Assembly: GCF_001591445.1 (NCBI RefSeq)
Contig: NZ_BCUX01000013.1
Span: 82,350 to 146,349 of the forward strand
Source: Neobacillus drentensis NBRC 102427
GTDB taxonomy: Bacteria > Bacillota > Bacilli > Bacillales > Cytobacillaceae
Reading direction: 5' to 3'
Length of the DNA: 64,000 nucleotides
The translations under genes and the position numbers were made by a program. The notes under the pieces are model-generated. The model made no database searches. It was not told the origin of the DNA and saw nothing but the letters and a program-made list of their open reading frames with translations. This document shows, piece after piece, positions 25,238-34,347 of this stretch; the stretch's first letter is position 1; each line of letters begins with the position of its first letter.

Positions 25238-26298
25238 GTTAGTAATTTCATTAATTCCGCATCTAAATCTGTTGTGTATTCTAAATCAAGCATTTGTTCA
25301 GAAATGATGAGATAACGGCTGTTACTTCCTTTCAAATAGCTATAGATAATCTGCGCTGCATCTATCTCATCCTTGTTGATTTTCTTTGCGGATGTTTCGT
25401 TCTTAGTTTTAAAAGTGGTTAAAACAGTGGTCTTGATGGCTTCACGCAAAGTTTCAACCTCAGACCATTGATATTTTTTACTAAAAAGGACATTGTTTTT
25501 CTTGATCAGGAATAGCTTAAAAATCCTATCTGTTAAGGATTCGATGACGACCAAATTTTTATCGCTTTCCGCAAATTCAATCACTTTTTCCTTATTGAGT
25601 AGCGAGTGAATGGACTCCAACATGTCCCTATATTTTACGGCTTCTTCAAATTCGAATGTTTCTGAGGCCTCTATCATTCTTCGCTCAAATATCTCCAACA
25701 GGCTCGTATCCTTGCCTTCAAGTAATCCGATGATTTTGTTTATGCTGTCATTGTACTGGTCGAGCGCTGTGCCTCCCATACACACACCGATGCACAACCC
25801 TAAGGAATAGTTTAAACACGGATTATTCTTTTTTGAAGGGGTGCTGCAGCTTATCTTATAGAAATTCTTTATCCCTTGAAGTGCCCTTTCTACTGTATGT
25901 TTACTGGTATAAGGCCCAAAATAGAGATTATTTGGCTTATCGGGGGTACTACAAATTTCAATTCTTTGATAACTGTCATCCATTTGAATCCCGATGTAGA
26001 TATAGGCTTGAGGACTTTTCATCATCCGATTAAAAATTGGCTTTATTTCCCTGATTAATTGACATTCAAGCATGAAGGCTTCAAATTCTGTATCTGTGAG
26101 AATATAATCAAAATCCTTTAGACTTGCTTTAAGCTTGATGATCTTTTGAGAATGAGATTGGGAATTTTGGAAGTAAGACCGTACACGATTTTTAAGATTC
26201 TTTGCTTTCCCTACATATATAATCTGTGCTCTGGAGTCCTTCATAAGATACACTCCCGGGGAAGAGGGGAGATTTTTTACTTTCTCTTTAAGTTCCAT
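25216..26298 (-). CDS. Short UvrC homologue with GIY-YIG nuclease domain
   Basis: A 360-residue protein. The N-terminal GIY-YIG nuclease (SSPGVYLMKDSRAQIIYVGK with LKNRVRSYF) is followed by the four-cysteine Fe-S region of UvrC (CSTPSKKNNPCLNYSLGLC and C further on) and a UVR motif (ETFEFEEAVKYRDMLESI). The RNase H-like second nuclease and helix-hairpin-helix domains of full UvrC (about 590-600 residues) are missing. E. coli Cho is a comparable 3'-side-only nuclease. The start at 26298 has GGAGG 7 bases upstream; the longer open frame upstream runs into a terminator. Probably an accessory repair nuclease. Confidence 0.85.
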   Translation of the reverse strand: MELKEKVKNLPSSPGVYLMKDSRAQIIYVGKAKNLKNRVRSYFQNSQSHSQKIIKLKASLKDFDYILTDTEFEAFMLECQLIREIKPIFNRMMKSPQAYIYIGIQMDDSYQRIEICSTPDKPNNLYFGPYTSKHTVERALQGIKNFYKISCSTPSKKNNPCLNYSLGLCIGVCMGGTALDQYNDSINKIIGLLEGKDTSLLEIFERRMIEASETFEFEEAVKYRDMLESIHSLLNKEKVIEFAESDKNLVVIESLTDRIFKLFLIKKNNVLFSKKYQWSEVETLREAIKTTVLTTFKTKNETSAKKINKDEIDAAQIIYSYLKGSNSRYLIISEQMLDLEYTTDLDAELMKLLTYRETNS

Positions 26299-26330
26299 AC
26301 GAATTCCTCCATTCTCAGTATATTTTATCA

Positions 26331-26392
26331 CAAATAAAAAAGGTGCCCAGTCTTCATCATCCGTTAACATTGGATGAGAAGACTGGGCACCT
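26331..26392 (-). terminator. Very strong terminator of the POT symporter gene
   Basis: Arms 26341-26362 and 26372-26392 form about 21 bp with one bulged base around GTTAACATT; on the minus strand a T-rich run (26331-26340) follows. Confidence 0.92.
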
Positions 26393-26402
26393 CGTTTTCT
26401 TA

Positions 26403-27887
26403 TTATCTAATACCTTTCATGTAGCCCTGAATTTTCGGTGCCAACACTAATAGGATAATACCTAGGACGATAGATGCTCCACCGATTACACCAAAATAGG
26501 TCATTTCAGTTTCAGGTGTATAGAATTTAACAACTTGAGCATTTAGGGCTTGTGCAGCAGCACTTGCTAGGAACCATAGGCTCATTGTTTGTGCTGAGAA
26601 AGCTGCAGGAGCTAATTTTGTTGTGGCTGATAATCCTACAGGTGACATACACAATTCACCAAATACAACAATTAAATAACTAATAACAAGCCACATTGGG
26701 CTTACCAATGAATCCGTACCACCAAAATAGGATGGGATAAGAATAACAAGGAATGACAAACCAGCAAATAATAATGATAATGAGAACTTTTGAGGTATCG
26801 TTGGCTGGCGCTTTCCTAATTTAACCCATATCCAAGCAAATAATGGCGCAAATATAATAATAAATAACGGGTTTAACGATTGGAACCACGCAGGTTTAAT
26901 TTCAATTCCTGCAAAATGTAATTGCGTGCGAGTATCAGCATAACTAGCAAGGATGGTTGAGCCTTGCTCTTGGATTGCCCAGAACATAACTGCTGCAATA
27001 AATAATGGAATATAAGCAATAATTCTAGAACGTTCAACAGCAGTGGTTTTTGGACTGCGATACATCACAACAAAGTAAATCGTTGGAATTAAAATTCCAA
27101 GGAAAGTGACAATATTAATAAATCTAGCAAAAGTTAAAAGTCCCTTTGGTATTAATACTGCACATAAAACAGCAAGAATAATTACAGCTAATCCAAAAAT
27201 AGTGAAGGTCTTTTTCTTTTCTGTAGGTGACAGTGGATTGGCGATCACCGTTCCTACTAGCCCTAGATTTTTTTTCTTTGTTAGAACGAACACAAGTAAT
27301 CCAAAGAACATACCTACAGCTGCAATCGCAAAACCTATGTGGAAGTTAGCTATCGATCCAACGATTAATGGGGATAAGAATCCTCCCAGGTTAATACTCA
27401 TATAGTAAATTGTGAAACCTGCATCACGTCGTTCGTCCTTTTCGCTGTACAATTCACCAACAGCGGAAGAAACATTTGGTTTAAGCATCCCAGTACCTAG
27501 GACAATCAATACCATAGAAACAAAGAACATAGCAACACTGCCCGGAATAGCGAGTGCTATATGTCCAAACATAATTAAAATTCCACCGTAAAACACGGCT
27601 TTTGAAGACCCAAAGATTCGGTCAGCCAGCCAGCCGCCAATTATTCCGGACATGTAAACAAGTGATCCGTAGATGGACATGATTGAAAGTGCGAGACTCT
27701 TATCAATACCCAAGCCACCTTTTGTGACTTCATAATACATATAGAAAACAAGGATGGCCCTCATTCCATAGTAAGAGAAACGCTCCCAGAATTCGGTAAA
27801 GAAAAGTGTAGATAGTCCTTTAGGATGTCCAAAAAATCCTGTTTGAGGGACACTATCCACAATTTTCTGTCTATTGATTTTTGACAT
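26403..27887 (-). CDS. dtpT: POT-family proton:oligopeptide symporter
   Basis: A 494-residue membrane protein of the PTR2/POT family importing di- and tripeptides with protons. The signature FFTEFWERFSYYGMRAILVF (ExxERFxYYG) is in the first helix; GGWLADRIFGSSKAVF and GTGMLKPNVSSAVGELY follow, and there are about 14 hydrophobic segments. It has a strong terminator and lies divergent from the MerR-type regulator. An ABC peptide importer is encoded 1.5 kb away, so this region concentrates on peptide uptake. Confidence 0.93.
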   Translation of the reverse strand: MSKINRQKIVDSVPQTGFFGHPKGLSTLFFTEFWERFSYYGMRAILVFYMYYEVTKGGLGIDKSLALSIMSIYGSLVYMSGIIGGWLADRIFGSSKAVFYGGILIMFGHIALAIPGSVAMFFVSMVLIVLGTGMLKPNVSSAVGELYSEKDERRDAGFTIYYMSINLGGFLSPLIVGSIANFHIGFAIAAVGMFFGLLVFVLTKKKNLGLVGTVIANPLSPTEKKKTFTIFGLAVIILAVLCAVLIPKGLLTFARFINIVTFLGILIPTIYFVVMYRSPKTTAVERSRIIAYIPLFIAAVMFWAIQEQGSTILASYADTRTQLHFAGIEIKPAWFQSLNPLFIIIFAPLFAWIWVKLGKRQPTIPQKFSLSLLFAGLSFLVILIPSYFGGTDSLVSPMWLVISYLIVVFGELCMSPVGLSATTKLAPAAFSAQTMSLWFLASAAAQALNAQVVKFYTPETEMTYFGVIGGASIVLGIILLVLAPKIQGYMKGIR

Positions 27888-28131
27888 GTTATTACCTCCC
27901 TTATATTATTCTATAATACTTTCTAGAGTTTTGAATTGTCAAAAACTTTTTTTGGAAAATAAGTTATAAAAGTTTAAAAACATTGATATTACTGAATTCT
28001 TGTCAGTGGTTTTTATAAAAGAAAGTTTTTTTAAAATAGTAAATAATTTCTGATTAAAGTGATTTTTCACTATAATAGAATAGTAGAAAATATTCACTAA
28101 CAGAGAGTGTAAAGAGAATTAAATTAAAATG

Positions 28132-28180
28132 GGTGCCTGACACCACAATTGGACAAATGTCCATCTGTGGTGTCAGGCAC
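28132..28180. repeat. Long hairpin built from the GGTGCCTGACACC element
   Basis: A 15-bp perfect outer stem (28133-28147 with 28166-28180) encloses a small inner hairpin GGAC/GTCC. The 13-mer GGTGCCTGACACC of its left arm recurs in inverse orientation at 35287-35299, so this is a dispersed palindromic element. It sits in the 374-bp spacer between dtpT and the MerR gene, the rest of which is AT-rich. Confidence 0.8.
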
Positions 28181-28208
28181 TATTTTCCGAAAATAGGCAT
28201 AATACTAA

Positions 28209-28239
28209 TTGACATTGACGTTGCGTAAAGGAGTATCGT
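28209..28239 (+). promoter_or_regulatory. MerR-type promoter with 19-bp spacer
   Basis: TTGACA (28209-28214) and TATCGT (28234-28239) are 19 bp apart, the stretched spacing typical of MerR-activated promoters. The spacer contains GACGTTGCGTAAAG, much like operators of the Mta/BmrR group. This implies autoregulation of the downstream gene. Confidence 0.65.
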
Positions 28240-28261
28240 TAGCTTATGAGGAGGTGATTGA

Positions 28262-29026
28262 ATGGAGTATACGGTGCAGAAATTAGGCAGTCTAGCAGGT
28301 GTGAGTACCAGAACCCTTCGGTACTATGATGAGATTGGAATTCTTAAGCCGGCAAGAATTAATTCGTCAGGATATCGAATCTATGGTCAAGCGGAAGTGG
28401 ACCGCCTTCAGCAAATCTTATTCTACAGGGAATTAGGGATTAGTTTAGAAAGTATAAAAGAAATTGTTACCGCGCCTTCTTTTGATGGGGCTGTTGCACT
28501 GAAAGAGCATCGTGAAAAACTTCTCGAGAAAAAAGAACAGTTAGAAATGTTAATAGCGAATGTGGATAAAACGATCGCGGTAACAGAAGGGAGAATGAGC
28601 ATGTCAAACAAAGAAAAGTTCGAGGGCTTTAAGAAGAAAATGATTGATGAGAACGAGAAGAAATACGGGAAAGAAATTAGGGAAAAGTACGGGGATGACA
28701 CAGTTAATAAGTCAAATGCCAAACTACAAAATATGACTCAAGTGCAATATGATGAGGTCACAAAGCTAGCTGAACAGGTTACAGTAACTTTGGCCGAGGC
28801 TTATAAAACCGGGGATCCGGCAGGGGATTTAGCACAAAAGGCTGCTGACCTCCATAAGCAATGGTTATGCTACTATTGGAATGAATATAGTAAGGAAGCC
28901 CATGCAGGTCTTGCGCAAATGTATGTGGATGATGAGAGATTTACTGCTTATTATGACAAAGAACAGCCAGGTACTGCTGAATTTCTAAGGGATGCCATTC
29001 ACATTTATACTGGGATGAAAAAGTAA
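28262..29026 (+). CDS. MerR-family regulator with TipAS antibiotic-recognition domain
   Basis: A 254-residue protein. The MerR winged helix (YTVQKLGSLAGVSTRTLRYY) and long coiled coil are followed by a TipAS domain (about residues 125-254; LHKQWLCYYWNEYSKEAHAG and YVDDERFTAYYDK). In TipA and Mta this domain traps thiopeptides or other ligands and the activated dimer turns on multidrug efflux genes and its own promoter. GAGGAGGTGATTG precedes the ATG, and a 19-bp-spaced promoter lies upstream. No obvious efflux gene is adjacent; dtpT is the divergent neighbour. Confidence 0.92.
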   Translation: MEYTVQKLGSLAGVSTRTLRYYDEIGILKPARINSSGYRIYGQAEVDRLQQILFYRELGISLESIKEIVTAPSFDGAVALKEHREKLLEKKEQLEMLIANVDKTIAVTEGRMSMSNKEKFEGFKKKMIDENEKKYGKEIREKYGDDTVNKSNAKLQNMTQVQYDEVTKLAEQVTVTLAEAYKTGDPAGDLAQKAADLHKQWLCYYWNEYSKEAHAGLAQMYVDDERFTAYYDKEQPGTAEFLRDAIHIYTGMKK

Positions 29027-29106
29027 TTTTTGCAATAGGAACAGGAGATAAATCAATGGGTGCAAAAATACAGATTTACACAAACTTAAAACGATATTGA
29101 GATTTC

Positions 29107-29141
29107 CCTGTAAGACTTCGATAGTCGTACAGGTTTTTTTT
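29107..29141 (+). terminator. Terminator after the MerR gene
   Basis: CCTGTA/TACAGG with inner GACT/AGTC pairs is followed by eight T. Bases 29027-29106 hold only a 14-codon reading frame with no support. Confidence 0.8.
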
Positions 29142-29259
29142 ATTTTGTTTTATTATTTTAATATTTAAAGAATAAAATTGCTTTTCTCATCACAAAAAAC
29201 ACCTTATTGCATTAACGCGGCTAAGCGCTATTGGAAAATATTGAACTTTTTTCACATAA

Positions 29260-29288
29260 TTGACATACTTGGGTGTTACCACTAAAGT
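29260..29288 (+). promoter_or_regulatory. Candidate promoter of the peptide ABC operon
   Basis: A perfect TTGACA at 29260-29265 is followed after 17 bp by TAAAGT. Other -10 options exist nearby (TAATAT at 29288). It is about 95 bp before the first gene. Confidence 0.4.
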
Positions 29289-29382
29289 AATATATGTCAT
29301 AATAATTTTAAAATTTACTATATTGTTATATTTCTGACTATAGGGAATACATAAATTAATCCATGTACAGGTAGGTGTAAGT

Positions 29383-30396
29383 GTGGAAAAGAATCCTATT
29401 CTTCATATAAAAGACTTAAAGGTATCATTTCAAACAGGTAAAAAACTTGTACCGGCAGTTGATGGCATCAGTTTCGAATTAAAAGACGGAGAGATTCTAG
29501 GGATTGTCGGTGAATCGGGGAGTGGTAAAAGCGTCACTTCGTTAGCGGCCATGGGGTTGATTCCTTCTCCGCCAGGAAAAATCGAGAATGGCGAAATTAT
29601 TTTTGAGGGAAAAGACCTGAAAAATATTTCTGAAAAAGAGTGGCGTAAAATCCGGGGTAACCAGATTTCAATGATATTTCAAGAGCCAATGACATCATTA
29701 AATCCACTATTTACGATTGGAAATCAGTTAATGGAAGCAATCCGACTACATACAGACCTTTCAAAGCGAGAAGCAATTGTAAGAAGTATCGAATTATTAA
29801 AACTGGTCGGTATCCCTAGAGCAGAAGGAATTCTAAAAGAACATCCACACCAGCTTTCAGGCGGTATGAGACAACGGGTAATGATCGCCATGGCAATGGC
29901 GTGCAATCCTAAGGTTCTGATTGCAGACGAGCCAACAACCGCACTTGACGTTACCATTCAAGCACAAATTTTGGCATTAATGAAGGATTTAAATAAAAAG
30001 ACAAATACAACTATCATTCTCATTACCCATGATTTAGGGGTTGTCGCAGAAATATGTGAACGTGTAATTGTCATGTATGCGGGGCAAATCTTAGAGCAGG
30101 GGGATGTAAGGACGATACTCAAAAATCCTCAGCATCCTTATACAAAGGGCCTTTTAAAATCCGTTCCTGATTTAAGAGGGAAAAAGGATCGGCTTTATAG
30201 TATTCCTGGCACAGTTCCTACTCCAGGGTCGATTCATAAAGGCTGCCGATTCGCCGCCAGGTGCACAGAGGCATTCGCTCAATGCCAGGAAGAAACACCA
30301 GATTTATTTCAAATGGAAAATGACGGACATGAAGTGCGTTGTTTCCTACATACTTTGAAGAAGGGAAGTGGCAGCCATGTCGGAGTTCCTTCTTGA
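29383..30396 (+). CDS. Peptide ABC transporter ATPase, DppD/OppD type
   Basis: A 337-residue ATPase. Walker A is GESGSGKSVTSLA, the signature LSGGMRQRVMIAMAM, Walker B KVLIADEPTTALD and the H-loop ITHDLG. The C-terminal oligopeptide-transporter extension has CRFAARCTEAFAQC, the cysteine motif found in DppD/OppD. It energises the permeases encoded at 33.3-35.2 kb. Start GTG 29383. The next gene overlaps it by 20 bp, indicating translational coupling. Confidence 0.93.
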   Translation: MEKNPILHIKDLKVSFQTGKKLVPAVDGISFELKDGEILGIVGESGSGKSVTSLAAMGLIPSPPGKIENGEIIFEGKDLKNISEKEWRKIRGNQISMIFQEPMTSLNPLFTIGNQLMEAIRLHTDLSKREAIVRSIELLKLVGIPRAEGILKEHPHQLSGGMRQRVMIAMAMACNPKVLIADEPTTALDVTIQAQILALMKDLNKKTNTTIILITHDLGVVAEICERVIVMYAGQILEQGDVRTILKNPQHPYTKGLLKSVPDLRGKKDRLYSIPGTVPTPGSIHKGCRFAARCTEAFAQCQEETPDLFQMENDGHEVRCFLHTLKKGSGSHVGVPS

Positions 30397-31345
30397 AGTT
30401 AATGGGTTAAAAAAGTACTTTCCGATTACAGGCGGTCTTTTTGGAAGGAAACAAGGCGAAGTCAAAGCTGTGGATGATGTATCTTTTTATGTTAAAAAAG
30501 GTGAAACGTTGGGCATAGTTGGTGAAAGCGGCTGCGGTAAATCGACCACTGGCCGACTCCTGATGCGATTGATTGAGGCAAGTGAGGGCAGGATTGTTTT
30601 TGAAGATCAAGAGATTACTAGTATGTCAAAATCTGAATTAAGAAAAACCCGCCGAGATATCCAGATGGTATTCCAAGATCCCTATGCATCGCTTAATCCA
30701 AGGCATTCTATCGAACAGATTCTTGAAGAGCCACTCATTGTTCATGGAATTGGAACAAAAGAGGAACGCAAAAAGCAAGTGAGAGAAATGCTGGAAGTGG
30801 TTGGCTTAAGCAGTTACCATGCCAAAAGATATCCGCACCAATTTAGCGGCGGTCAGCGTCAACGGATTGGGATTGCCAAGGCGTTAATGACCAAGCCAAA
30901 ACTAATCATTGCTGACGAGCCTGTTTCAGCACTCGACGTATCCATTCAGGCCCAGGTTCTTAATCTAATGAAGGATATTCAAAAGGAATTCCAGCTAACC
31001 TACATATTTATCGCGCATGATTTAGGAGTAGTCCGCCATATTAGTGACCGTGTGGGTGTGATGTATTTAGGAAGATTAATAGAATTAGCAGAAAGTGAAG
31101 AACTATATGAAAATCCGAAGCATCCATATACAAAAGCGCTGCTTTCAGCTGTACCCATACCAGACCCGGATATAAAGAGGGAAACGATTTTAATAGAAGG
31201 AGAACTTCCAAGTCCTGCTAATCCTCCTTCCGGCTGTGCCTTCCATACACGCTGCTCACAAGTGATGGATATTTGTAAAAAAACTAGACCAGTGGAGCAA
31301 AACCTTAACGGTCATTTTGTCGCATGTCACTTATATAACAAGTGA
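30377..31345 (+). CDS. Peptide ABC transporter ATPase, DppF/OppF type
   Basis: A 322-residue ATPase that pairs with the preceding gene product. Walker A is GESGCGKSTTGRL, the signature FSGGQRQRIGIAKALM, Walker B KLIIADEPVSALD, and the C-terminal extension GCAFHTRCSQVMDICKK. ATG 30377 is preferred to GTG 30368 because AGAAGGGAAG sits at a better distance. It is followed by a 200-bp MITE-like repeat rather than directly by the binding-protein gene. Confidence 0.93.
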   Translation: MSEFLLEVNGLKKYFPITGGLFGRKQGEVKAVDDVSFYVKKGETLGIVGESGCGKSTTGRLLMRLIEASEGRIVFEDQEITSMSKSELRKTRRDIQMVFQDPYASLNPRHSIEQILEEPLIVHGIGTKEERKKQVREMLEVVGLSSYHAKRYPHQFSGGQRQRIGIAKALMTKPKLIIADEPVSALDVSIQAQVLNLMKDIQKEFQLTYIFIAHDLGVVRHISDRVGVMYLGRLIELAESEELYENPKHPYTKALLSAVPIPDPDIKRETILIEGELPSPANPPSGCAFHTRCSQVMDICKKTRPVEQNLNGHFVACHLYNK

Positions 31346-31354
31346 TTTGCAGCA

Positions 31355-31557
31355 TTTATGATAAAGGCTGTGTAAAGACGAATGTTGATCTTGTAGCTAT
31401 GTTGATTGTAGCGGAAATCGCGAAGACTCCTGCGGGAGTACGGGGCTGGGGAGACCCCGCAGGCGCTTTAGCGCCGAGGAGGCTCCCCGGCATGCCCGCG
31501 GAAAGCGAAGCGACTGGAGCGGAAATCAACAGACTAATTTAACACAGCCATGATAAA
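31355..31557. mobile_element. MITE-like GC-rich palindromic repeat inside the peptide operon
   Basis: About 203 bp bounded by imperfect terminal inverted repeats (TTTATGATAAAGGCTGTGTA at 31355 and its counterpart at 31538-31557, sharing GGCTGTGT). The interior (about 31410-31520) is strikingly GC-rich and self-complementary, with CTGCGGGAG, GGGGCTGGGGAGACCCCGC, GGCGCTTTAGCGCC and GCGGAAAGCGAAGCGA. It encodes nothing convincing. Similar GC-rich repeats are common in Bacillus genomes. It lies between the ATPase genes and the binding-protein gene, where it would be transcribed as a large structured RNA. Confidence 0.75.
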
Positions 31558-31583
31558 AAAATATATAGGGGGGCAAAAAATTG

Positions 31584-33200
31584 ATGAAGAAGAGATCTTT
31601 TAAAATGCTGTTAATAGCTTTATTAGCCATCAGTATGTTTTTAGTCGGCTGCAGCAGTAAAACGAATGAAAAAGCAGGAAGTAAGAAGGATCCTGCCGCC
31701 GGAAGTGAATCGAAAAAAGATACACTTGTATATGGTCGTGGTGGAGATTCTACATCTTTAGATCCTATCACAACAACTGAAGGTGAAGCATTCAAAGTAA
31801 CAGAAAACATTTATGAAACATTGCTACAGTATGGTGATCAAGATACCACTATTAATCCGGGCCTTGCTGAGAAGTGGGAAGTTACTCCAGACGGTTTGAC
31901 TTACACATTCCACCTCCGTCAAGGAGTTAAATTCCATGACGGTACTGATTTTAATGCAGATGCGGTTGTATTTAACTTTGACCGCTGGATGAATGGTAAT
32001 GCCGATAGCTTCCCTTATTACACCATGTTTGGTGGATATAAAAAGGATGAGGGCCACGTTATTAAAGAAGTTAAAGCAGTAGATGCCAATACCGTTCAAT
32101 TTGTGCTAAAACGTCCACAGGCACCGTTCCTTAAGAACCTGGCTATGTCTCCGTTTGGTATTGCAAGCCCTGAGGCTGTTAAAAAATACGGTGAAAAGTT
32201 TAGACAAAATCCAGTTGGAACAGGTCCATTTAAATTCGTTGAGTGGAAAGAAAACGATACAATTACGCTTGAAAAGAACCCGGACTACTGGCAAAAAGGC
32301 TTACCTAAGTTAAACAAAGTTATTTTCCGTGTAATTCCTGAAAATACTGCACGTTTAAACGCTCTTGCTAACGGCGAGATTGACGTCATGGATGGATTAA
32401 ATAATTCAGATGAGGCGACCGTTAAATCAAATGCTAACCTCCAAGTGATTGAACGTCCATCAATGAACGTTGGCTATATTGGTTTAACAACCACTCGTAA
32501 ACCATTTGATAATAAACTCGTTCGTCAAGCGATTAACTACGCAGTCGATAAAAAATCAATCATTGATGCATTTTATGGTGGAAAAGCTCTTCCTGCTGTC
32601 AATCCAATGCCGCCTTCCATCGAAGGCTATAATAAGGCAGTTGAGCCGTATCCATATGATTTAGAAAAAGCTAAAGCATTGTTAAAAGAAGCTGGTTATG
32701 AAAAAGGATTTTCAATTGACTTATGGGCAATGCCTGTAGCTCGTCCTTATATGCCAGAAGCACAAAAAGTTGCTGAAGTTATTCAAGAGAGCTTAAGCAA
32801 AATCAATGTTAAAGCCAAAATCCAATCTGTTGACTGGGCTACTTACTTAGACAAAGCAGCAAAAGGCGAATTTGACATGTTCATGCTTGGCTGGACAGGG
32901 GACAATGGGGACCCTGATAACTTCTTATACACATTGCTTGATAAAGACAGCATTGGAAGTAATAACTACTCCCAATACAGCAATGACAAATTACATGACA
33001 TCCTAATTAAGGCACAAACTGAAATCGACCAAGCAAAGCGTAATGCACTATACGAGGAAGCACAAGTAATCATCCATGACGATGCTCCTTGGGTTCCACT
33101 TGTTCACTCAACTCCGCTATTAGCAGCAGGGAAAGACGTGGCAAATTACTTACCACACCCAACTGGATCAGAAGCATTGACAAAAGTTGAATTTAAATAA
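31584..33200 (+). CDS. Peptide ABC transporter substrate-binding lipoprotein
   Basis: A 538-residue family 5 (DppA/OppA/AppA) extracellular solute-binding protein. The lipoprotein signal is KKRSFKMLLIALLAISMFLV followed by GC, so Cys at about 24 is the anchored residue. Family motifs include LAEKWEVTPDGLTYTFHLRQ, GTGPFKFVEWKENDTITLEK and FDMFMLGWTGDNGDPDNFLY, the last typical of dipeptide or glutathione-like binders. ATG 31584 follows AGGGGGG by about 10 bases; TTG 31581 is possible. A terminator directly downstream would lower permease expression relative to this protein. Confidence 0.93.
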   Translation: MKKRSFKMLLIALLAISMFLVGCSSKTNEKAGSKKDPAAGSESKKDTLVYGRGGDSTSLDPITTTEGEAFKVTENIYETLLQYGDQDTTINPGLAEKWEVTPDGLTYTFHLRQGVKFHDGTDFNADAVVFNFDRWMNGNADSFPYYTMFGGYKKDEGHVIKEVKAVDANTVQFVLKRPQAPFLKNLAMSPFGIASPEAVKKYGEKFRQNPVGTGPFKFVEWKENDTITLEKNPDYWQKGLPKLNKVIFRVIPENTARLNALANGEIDVMDGLNNSDEATVKSNANLQVIERPSMNVGYIGLTTTRKPFDNKLVRQAINYAVDKKSIIDAFYGGKALPAVNPMPPSIEGYNKAVEPYPYDLEKAKALLKEAGYEKGFSIDLWAMPVARPYMPEAQKVAEVIQESLSKINVKAKIQSVDWATYLDKAAKGEFDMFMLGWTGDNGDPDNFLYTLLDKDSIGSNNYSQYSNDKLHDILIKAQTEIDQAKRNALYEEAQVIIHDDAPWVPLVHSTPLLAAGKDVANYLPHPTGSEALTKVEFK

Positions 33201-33209
33201 TATTGGCTG

Positions 33210-33240
33210 AAAGGGGAGGGAGCTTAGCCTCCCCTTTTGT
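33210..33240 (+). terminator. Intra-operon terminator between binding protein and permeases
   Basis: AAAGGGGAGG/CCTCCCCTTT stem of 10 bp, 8-base loop, then TTTTGT. Its weak T tract fits partial read-through. Confidence 0.8.
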
Positions 33241-33328
33241 CAACTAGACCATCCGTTCTTTTTCGTAAAAAAATTGTTTAGCCGAGGCATTTTTTCAGGT
33301 GCTAACGCTTTTCAGTGAGGTGAAAAAA

Positions 33329-34336
33329 TTGTTTACTTATACAGTCCGTCGTGTCTTTTCTTTAATACCCGTTTTGATCGGGATGACTCTCGTGGTATTT
33401 GCAATCATCCATGCTATTCCAGGAAATCCTGCGCAGGTAATTCTGGGGCAAAGAGCAACAGCAGAATCTATCGCCACGTTAACAAAAGAATTAGGGTTAA
33501 ACAGGCCTTGGTACATACAGTATGCAGACTATATTAACGCTTTACTTCATGGGGATCTAGGAGTTTCATTGCGGACAAGGGGTCCAATTAACGAAGAGAT
33601 CTGGTCCTACTTAGCTGCAACCGCAGAATTAACAATAGTGGCCATGTTAATTGCCATTATTGTTGGGGTAAATGCTGGCATTGTCAGTGCATGGTTCTCT
33701 AAATCATGGTTTGATTATATTGCCATGGTCCTTGCCCTTATTGGGGTATCACTGCCAATTTTTTGGCTTGGTTTAATGGAGCAATGGGTATTTTCAATTG
33801 AATTAGGCTGGCTTCCAACGACTGGAAGAGAGAATGTTCGAGACCCAGTTGCAGCAATTACTCATTTTTATTTAATTGATACGCTTTTACAAGGAAGACC
33901 TGATCAGTTTATAACGGTATTAAAACATTTAGTATTACCTAGTCTTGCACTAGCGACCATTCCAATGGCGATTATTGCCAGAATGACCCGTGCCACTATG
34001 CTGGAAGTAATGCAGTCAGATTATGTCCGTACAGCAAGAGCAAAGGGACTGAGCATGTTCTGGGTAGTTTATAAACATTCCTTAAAAAATGCCGTTATCC
34101 CTGTTCTAACGATCATCGGATTGCAAACTGGTCTTTTACTCGGGGGAGCCATATTGACGGAAACTATCTTTGGCTGGCCGGGAATCGGGAGATATCTATA
34201 TGATGCAATCGGCTATCGTGATTATCCAGTGATCCAGTCAGGGATATTAATCATTGCGGCAATTTTTGTGCTCATTAATTTAGTTGTGGATCTATTATAT
34301 GTGTTTGTTGATCCGCGAATTAAATATACCAAGTAG
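33329..34336 (+). CDS. Peptide ABC transporter permease, DppB/OppB type
   Basis: A 335-residue inner-membrane permease with six hydrophobic segments. The start YTVRRVFSLIPVLIGMTLVV and HAIPGNPAQVILGQ are typical of DppB; the cytoplasmic EAA loop is YVRTARAKGLSMFWVVYKHS. TTG 33329 is chosen because GAGGTG lies 6 bases upstream; a GTG at 33299 would add residues the family lacks. The DppC-type partner follows after 11 bp. Confidence 0.92.
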   Translation: MFTYTVRRVFSLIPVLIGMTLVVFAIIHAIPGNPAQVILGQRATAESIATLTKELGLNRPWYIQYADYINALLHGDLGVSLRTRGPINEEIWSYLAATAELTIVAMLIAIIVGVNAGIVSAWFSKSWFDYIAMVLALIGVSLPIFWLGLMEQWVFSIELGWLPTTGRENVRDPVAAITHFYLIDTLLQGRPDQFITVLKHLVLPSLALATIPMAIIARMTRATMLEVMQSDYVRTARAKGLSMFWVVYKHSLKNAVIPVLTIIGLQTGLLLGGAILTETIFGWPGIGRYLYDAIGYRDYPVIQSGILIIAAIFVLINLVVDLLYVFVDPRIKYTK

Positions 34337-34347
34337 AGGAGGGGGAT

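Noticed and set aside
26299..26370. Longer N-terminus for the UvrC-like protein
   Set aside because: It extends into the terminator of the POT gene; the GGAGG just before 26298 marks the start.
31342..31542. 66-codon open frame after the DppF gene
   Set aside because: It lies within the GC-rich palindromic repeat, and has no ribosome binding site or family resemblance.
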